From contig CAIVKC010000030.1 in the NCBI GenBank assembly GCA_903906365.1, positions 1 through 64,000 of the forward strand: a DNA stretch of 64,000 nt, written 5' to 3'. Shown piece after piece: positions 59,891-64,000 of this stretch; positions within the stretch are counted from its first letter, which is position 1; each line of letters starts with the position of its first letter. The notes beneath the pieces are model-generated. The model ran no database searches and had not been told where the DNA came from. It saw only the letters and a program-made list of their open reading frames with translations. The translations under genes were made by a program, and so were the position numbers. The DNA comes from an uncultured Bacteroidota bacterium (GTDB lineage: Bacteria > Bacteroidota > Bacteroidia > Chitinophagales > Chitinophagaceae).

Positions 59891-61582
59891 ATGGAACAAC
59901 TATTCCGCAGCGCTGCCAGACTGATTGCTGCCAGGGACTTCGAAGGCCTTCGGTCGCTGGCCGTTCATACTCCGCAGCATTTCAACTGGGTGTCGGACAT
60001 ATTTGAAGGCATTCATGTCAGGGAAAGCCCCGGGCAGACAGCCCTGCTTTGGACCGACGGGGACCTGGTTCAACATTATTCCTTTGCACGCATGAGCGCC
60101 ATGGGTAACCAGCTGCTCAATTTCCTGCGCCGCAAAGGGGCCCGCCCGGCCGACGTGCTCTTTACCCAGATGTCCCTGCAGCCGGTCAACTGGCTGGCCA
60201 TACTGGCCTGCATCAAAGGGGGACTCCGGATGATTCCGGCGGCTACCATCCTCAGCGTACCCGACATCATATACCGTTTTGGCAAACTCCTGCCCAAGGT
60301 GGTGATCGCAGACGGGGACAATGCAGAAAAAATCGATGAAGCCGAGCTGCGCAGCGGCCTGCAGGCGGAGATCAAAATCATTGCCTCCGGCAGCCGCCCG
60401 GGCTGGTTCAGCCTGCCGGAAATCGAGCGCGAAGAGGGCCATGCGGAGCCGGCCCTTACAAAGCCCGATGACCCTTTGTTCCTGTTTTTCACCTCCGGGA
60501 CCACGGGAATGCCCAAAGTAGTCACCCATACCCAGCTGAGCTATCCGCTCGGACACCTATCCACCGCCTCGTGGATCGGGCTGGGGAAAGGAGATATCCA
60601 TTACAATATTTCCCAGCCGGGCTGGGCCAAATTTGCCTGGAGCAGTTTTTTTGCCCCCTGGAATGTGGGGGCCACAATTTTCGCCTTCCACCACAGCGGC
60701 CGTTTTCAGGCGCGCCAAACGCTGGAACTCATGGAAAAACACCGCATCACTACCTTCTGCGCCCCGCCGACCGTGCTGCGCATGCTGATACAGGAGGATC
60801 TGGCGGCCTACAACTTCCATTTGAGGGAATGCGTGGCAGCAGGGGAACCGCTAAACCCCGAAGTGATCCAGGCCTGGAAGAAGGGGACGGGTATTTTGAT
60901 CCGCGACGGGTTTGGCCAGACGGAAAGTACCTGCCTGGTAGCCAACCTGCCCGGCACCGAAGTCCGCTTCGGGTCCATGGGCAAACCCACCTTCCTCTAT
61001 GAGGTGATCATCGCCGATGACCAGGGCCGGGAATTGCCCCCGGGTGAAGAAGGAAATATCTGCGTAAAAATGGACAGCGCAAAACCCAACGGTATATTCA
61101 GGGAATACCATGGTGAACCCCTTAAAATGCAGGAGGTATTCCGTCACGGTCTCTATTTTACCGGCGACAAGGCCTACCGGGACCCGGACGGTTATATCTG
61201 GTTTGTGGGCCGGGATGACGATGTGATCAAGTCCTCCGATTACCGGGTGGGGCCCTTTGAAGTGGAAAGTGTCCTGCTGGAGCATGAAGGCGTCCTGGAA
61301 TCCGCCGTTGTGGGCAGCCCCCACCCGGTCAAGGGTTTTGAGATAAAGGCCTTCGTGGTCCTCAATGGCCAATATCAGCCATCCGCCCAACTGGCCGTTG
61401 ACCTGTTTGCCTTTTGCAAAAAAAACCTCTCTCCCTATAAAATGCCCCGGCTGATCGAATTCGTGACAGAGCTTCCCAAGACCATCAGCGGCAAGATCAG
61501 GCGGGTGGAACTGCGTGCCGGGGAAGCAGCGGCCAAGGCAGCCGGACGCAAAGGCCCCCACGAATACGCCTACCTTAAATAA
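59891..61582 (+). CDS. AMP-binding acyl-CoA synthetase (ACSM-like)
   Basis: A 563-residue adenylate-forming enzyme that activates a carboxylic acid to its CoA thioester through an acyl-AMP. The AMP-binding motif is FTSGTTGMPKVVTH at about 200-213. Further blocks are NISQPGWAKFAWSSFFAPWN, VGATIFAF, IRDGFGQTESTCLVANLPGT and YFTGDKAYRDPDGYIWFVGR with DDDVIKSSDYRVGPFEVES (hinge). The C-terminal catalytic lysine is in PKTISGKIRRVELR. The pattern is closest to medium-chain (ACSM-like) and acetyl-CoA synthetase-like proteins. Substrate chain length cannot be read from sequence. Confidence 0.93.
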   Translation: MEQLFRSAARLIAARDFEGLRSLAVHTPQHFNWVSDIFEGIHVRESPGQTALLWTDGDLVQHYSFARMSAMGNQLLNFLRRKGARPADVLFTQMSLQPVNWLAILACIKGGLRMIPAATILSVPDIIYRFGKLLPKVVIADGDNAEKIDEAELRSGLQAEIKIIASGSRPGWFSLPEIEREEGHAEPALTKPDDPLFLFFTSGTTGMPKVVTHTQLSYPLGHLSTASWIGLGKGDIHYNISQPGWAKFAWSSFFAPWNVGATIFAFHHSGRFQARQTLELMEKHRITTFCAPPTVLRMLIQEDLAAYNFHLRECVAAGEPLNPEVIQAWKKGTGILIRDGFGQTESTCLVANLPGTEVRFGSMGKPTFLYEVIIADDQGRELPPGEEGNICVKMDSAKPNGIFREYHGEPLKMQEVFRHGLYFTGDKAYRDPDGYIWFVGRDDDVIKSSDYRVGPFEVESVLLEHEGVLESAVVGSPHPVKGFEIKAFVVLNGQYQPSAQLAVDLFAFCKKNLSPYKMPRLIEFVTELPKTISGKIRRVELRAGEAAAKAAGRKGPHEYAYLK

Positions 61583-61613
61583 GACAGGTCGTTTTCGGGA
61601 AAAGCGATCTGTC
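61583..61613 (+). terminator. Stem-loop after the acyl-CoA synthetase gene
   Basis: GACAGGTCG-TTTT pairs with AAAA-g-CGATCTGTC (61583-61613), including one G-T pair and one bulge. It starts at the stop codon end. There is no clear T run, so termination is only probable. Confidence 0.4.
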
Positions 61614-61836
61614 CCCTACATCAAAACGGGCCGCCCACGGGCCATGCCGGGAGCAGCCAACCCACCGCCCGGCGGACCCGGTAATGGGGTAGGCGCCGGG
61701 TTTGCCCAAAAAATGGGGAAAGGATTTCGCATTGCCCCATAATATAGAAAGGCAAGTCTGCACAGGGAATCCGTCCATTTTCCCCGGTCAGCTGCTCCTG
61801 GACCGGCCGGGAACCGGCCCCGTTCTGAAAAGGCCC

Positions 61837-62571
61837 TCACAATTTTTGGTAGAGCAGAAAATGCTGGATGGGAAGGAACTCCTCCTGCCTGTATAATCCG
61901 AAACCGGCGGAGCGCATTTCCCGGTTGAGCTGGACCAGGGTGGTCTTATGAAGGGCTTTGATGGCAATGGCCGGGTCCTCCCCGCGGTATTCGATCAGCA
62001 GGATCCTGCCATGGGGCCGTAGGGCTTTTTTGATGGACTCCAGCATCTCCCGGGGATATTCCAGTTCATGATAAACATCCACCATAATGGCCAGGTCAAT
62101 GCTGTTGGCGGCCAGGTTGGGAGAAAAGGGGGACCCTTTGACCACTTCCACCACGCTGTCCTTTAGCCTGGCCTTCCTGTTGCGCAAATAGCGGATCATT
62201 TCATCCTGTATATCCACGGCGTACACCCTGCCTTTTGGCAGCCTGGCCGCTATCCGGAAACTGTAATAGCCCGTCCCGGCGCCGATATCGGCCACTGCGC
62301 TGGCAGGCAGGAGGGCTATTTTTTCAATCGCCAGTCTCGTGTTTTCCTCTTTTTGTCTTTCGTCTCTTTCCAGCCAGTCGGCGCCGGAGGCCCCCATCAC
62401 CTGCGCAATTTCCCGGCCCATGTAGCATTTTCCAATGCCGTCCGTGGAGGCTTTCTGGTAAGTATACAAGCTGTCGCCTCCCGGGCTTTTAGGGCCTGAA
62501 CCCACCTGGGTCTGGAATGGCCCCGGACCAGGGATAAAAAAGAAGGCGGCCAGTAATAAGGGATTTTTCAT
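61837..62571 (-). CDS. Class I SAM-dependent methyltransferase, exported or membrane-anchored
   Basis: A 244-residue protein from the ATG at 62571 (MKNPLLLAAFFFIPGPGPFQ), whose hydrophobic start looks like a signal peptide; the longer frame upstream has no such order. The methyltransferase fold shows motif I VADIGAGTGYYSFRIA, motif II VYAVDIQDEMIRYL, then SIDLAIMVDVYHELEYP and RILLIEYRG. Before the domain, CYMGREIAQVMGASGADWLE is a block seen in similar Bacteroidota proteins with an exported methyltransferase-like domain. The substrate is unknown. Location outside the cytoplasm would be odd for a SAM enzyme, so the start or the signal may mislead. Confidence 0.82.
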   Translation of the reverse strand: MKNPLLLAAFFFIPGPGPFQTQVGSGPKSPGGDSLYTYQKASTDGIGKCYMGREIAQVMGASGADWLERDERQKEENTRLAIEKIALLPASAVADIGAGTGYYSFRIAARLPKGRVYAVDIQDEMIRYLRNRKARLKDSVVEVVKGSPFSPNLAANSIDLAIMVDVYHELEYPREMLESIKKALRPHGRILLIEYRGEDPAIAIKALHKTTLVQLNREMRSAGFGLYRQEEFLPIQHFLLYQKL

Positions 62572-62779
62572 GAAGCGGTAATATAAAAAAAGACCAGTCA
62601 GCCCGACGCCCCCATTCAGCCGGCGTACAACCTGTAATTTAGTCCATTTGTGATGATCTGATACAGCTCCCTTTCCCGGTCTTTTTTTTACCCAGGTCCG
62701 CCAAAGCGGAATCATACCCGGGGGTTTGGGTTTAGGCTGTATCTTTAGCCGGTCTCAATGAACCAGTAAAGCCCAGCAT

Positions 62780-64000
62780 ATGAAATTTGGATTTCCTGTC
62801 CTGCTCCTTGTATTGAGCCTGCATACTTCGGCCCAGTTGAACCAGCCCCCCCAAACCACCACGACTGGTCCAGTCGCTCCCGGCCTACCGGGTGTTTCCG
62901 CTGTGTATAGCGAACTTCCCCTGGGTGCGATCAGGCCGCAGGGCTGGCTTGGGGAAATGCTCCTTCGCCAGAAAAGCGGGGCCACCGGAAACCTCGATCA
63001 GCTCTACCCCCAGGTGATGGGACCGCGCAATGGCTGGCTCGGCGGGGACGGAGACCAGTGGGAAAGGGGACCCTACTGGCTGGATGGCCTGCTGCCCCTG
63101 GCCTATATCCTGCACGACAGTGCGCTGATCGCCAAAACCAAACCCTGGATTGAATGGGCCCTTGCCAGCCAGCAGCCCGACGGATACTTCGGACCCGCAA
63201 AAGATTTCAGTCCGGAACCGGGCCTGCAGCGCGATAACTGCCGCGACTGGTGGCCCAAAATGGTGATGCTTAAAATTCTTAAACAATATTATTCGGCTAC
63301 CGGGGATAAGCGGGTTATCAATATGATGACCCGATATTTCCGCTACCAGCTCCGTGAGCTGCCCCTGACCCCGCTGGATCACTGGTCCTTCTGGGGCCGT
63401 TACCGCGCGGGGGATAACCTCATGGTGGTCTACTGGCTCTATAACATCACCGGGGACTCTTTCCTGCTGGAACTGGGCGATCTCCTGCACAGCCAGACCT
63501 TTGATTATACGGAAGCCTTCCTGCATACCAATATGCTTTCCGAAACCGGGAGCATCCATGCCGTCAACCTGGCCCAGGGATTAAAAGAGCCACTGGTCTA
63601 TTACCAGCACCACCCGGAGAAAAAGTACCTGGAAGCCACCCAAAAGGGACTGGCCGACCTGCGCCTGCACGACGGGTTTGCCAATGGCCTCTTTGGCGGG
63701 GACGAATCCCTGCACGGCAATAACCCCACGCAGGGCTCCGAATTATGTACTGCCGTGGAGATGATGTTCAGCCTGGAAACGATCCTGTCCATAACCGGTA
63801 ATGTCAGTTACGCCGACCAGCTGGAAAAAATTGCCTTCAACGCACTTCCGGCCCAGACGACCGAAGATTACCTGAACCGGCAGTATTTCCAGCAGGCAAA
63901 CCAGGTCATGGTATCACGCCATATGCGCAATTTCGATATCAACCACGGGGGCACCGACCTGTGCTACGGACTGCTGACGGGCTATCCCTGCTGTACGGCC
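62780..64000 (+). CDS. GH127-like beta-L-arabinofuranosidase (partial, 3' end outside)
   Basis: Starting at the ATG at 62780, an uninterrupted frame of 407 codons runs to the window edge. A signal peptide (MKFGFPVLLLVLSLHTSAQL) is followed by the GH127/DUF1680 barrel: RPQGWLGEMLLRQKSGATGN, RGPYWLDGLLPLAYIL, WIEWALASQQPDGYFGP, WSFWGRYRAGDNLMVVYWLY and QGSELCTAVEMMFSLETIL. The block GYPCCTA at the very end carries the double cysteine that in GH127 contributes to the zinc site beside the nucleophile. The enzyme would release beta-L-arabinofuranose. About a third of the protein is not visible. Confidence 0.88.
   Translation, partial: MKFGFPVLLLVLSLHTSAQLNQPPQTTTTGPVAPGLPGVSAVYSELPLGAIRPQGWLGEMLLRQKSGATGNLDQLYPQVMGPRNGWLGGDGDQWERGPYWLDGLLPLAYILHDSALIAKTKPWIEWALASQQPDGYFGPAKDFSPEPGLQRDNCRDWWPKMVMLKILKQYYSATGDKRVINMMTRYFRYQLRELPLTPLDHWSFWGRYRAGDNLMVVYWLYNITGDSFLLELGDLLHSQTFDYTEAFLHTNMLSETGSIHAVNLAQGLKEPLVYYQHHPEKKYLEATQKGLADLRLHDGFANGLFGGDESLHGNNPTQGSELCTAVEMMFSLETILSITGNVSYADQLEKIAFNALPAQTTEDYLNRQYFQQANQVMVSRHMRNFDINHGGTDLCYGLLTGYPCCTA

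Overview
The window reads as chromosomal DNA of a Bacteroidota bacterium, most likely a member of the Chitinophagaceae or a close relative. The grounds are a SusC/SusD pair with an STN-type SusC, FecR and an ECF sigma factor, an RteC regulator, Bacteroidota-type MobC, ArdC and TraG-like genes, TAnnTTTG-like promoter elements, weak ribosome binding sites and abundant lipoproteins with short lipoboxes. No rRNA, tRNA or CRISPR array was seen.

Left part (1 to about 21 kb): a possible TetR-family stub at the edge; a mobilization pair (relaxase, MobC); a cluster of 223-bp tandem repeats with inverted arms; then cargo or chromosomal genes: an NTF2-like lipoprotein, a NosR/NapH-like Fe-S membrane protein behind a conspicuous regulatory region, a small membrane protein coupled to an SPFH lipoprotein, a DUF72 protein, an XRE-like regulator in an AT-rich stretch, mobile-element proteins, a putative permuted papain-like secreted protein, small secreted proteins, an NHL-repeat lipoprotein and a P1-family peptidase. 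RteC, a regulator known from conjugative transposons, lies directly downstream of an ECF sigma factor.

Middle (about 21 to 38 kb): a cell-surface signalling and uptake locus. ECF sigma (minus strand) faces FecR, an STN-bearing SusC, SusD and two paralogous TlpA-like proteins with a DUF3738-like C-terminal domain (plus strand), converging on DUF6520-like, MauE-like and AraC genes (minus strand). Outer-membrane import, transmembrane signalling and periplasmic thiol chemistry sit together here. Orphan ExbD, SemiSWEET and TMEM175 genes, small membrane proteins and a decayed composite pseudogene follow.

Right part: 38 to 44.8 kb is a mobile-element maintenance and transfer block (zinc-ribbon protein, SSB, ArdC, CHC2/Toprim primase, VirD4/TraG coupling protein) interrupted by a second SPFH lipoprotein. 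No mating-pore genes are in view, so with the relaxase 40 kb away the element is either dispersed, decayed or continues outside. From 44.8 kb onward the genes are mostly secreted enzymes and carbohydrate metabolism: a vanadium-haloperoxidase-like enzyme, a nitroreductase-like protein, a GH110 and GH95 pair suited to Gal-alpha-1,3-(Fuc-alpha-1,2)-Gal caps, an MFS transporter, an acyltransferase, a large hydrolase-like protein with a cysteine-less FGE-like domain, an acyl-CoA synthetase, a methyltransferase, and a GH127-like arabinofuranosidase that runs off the right edge.
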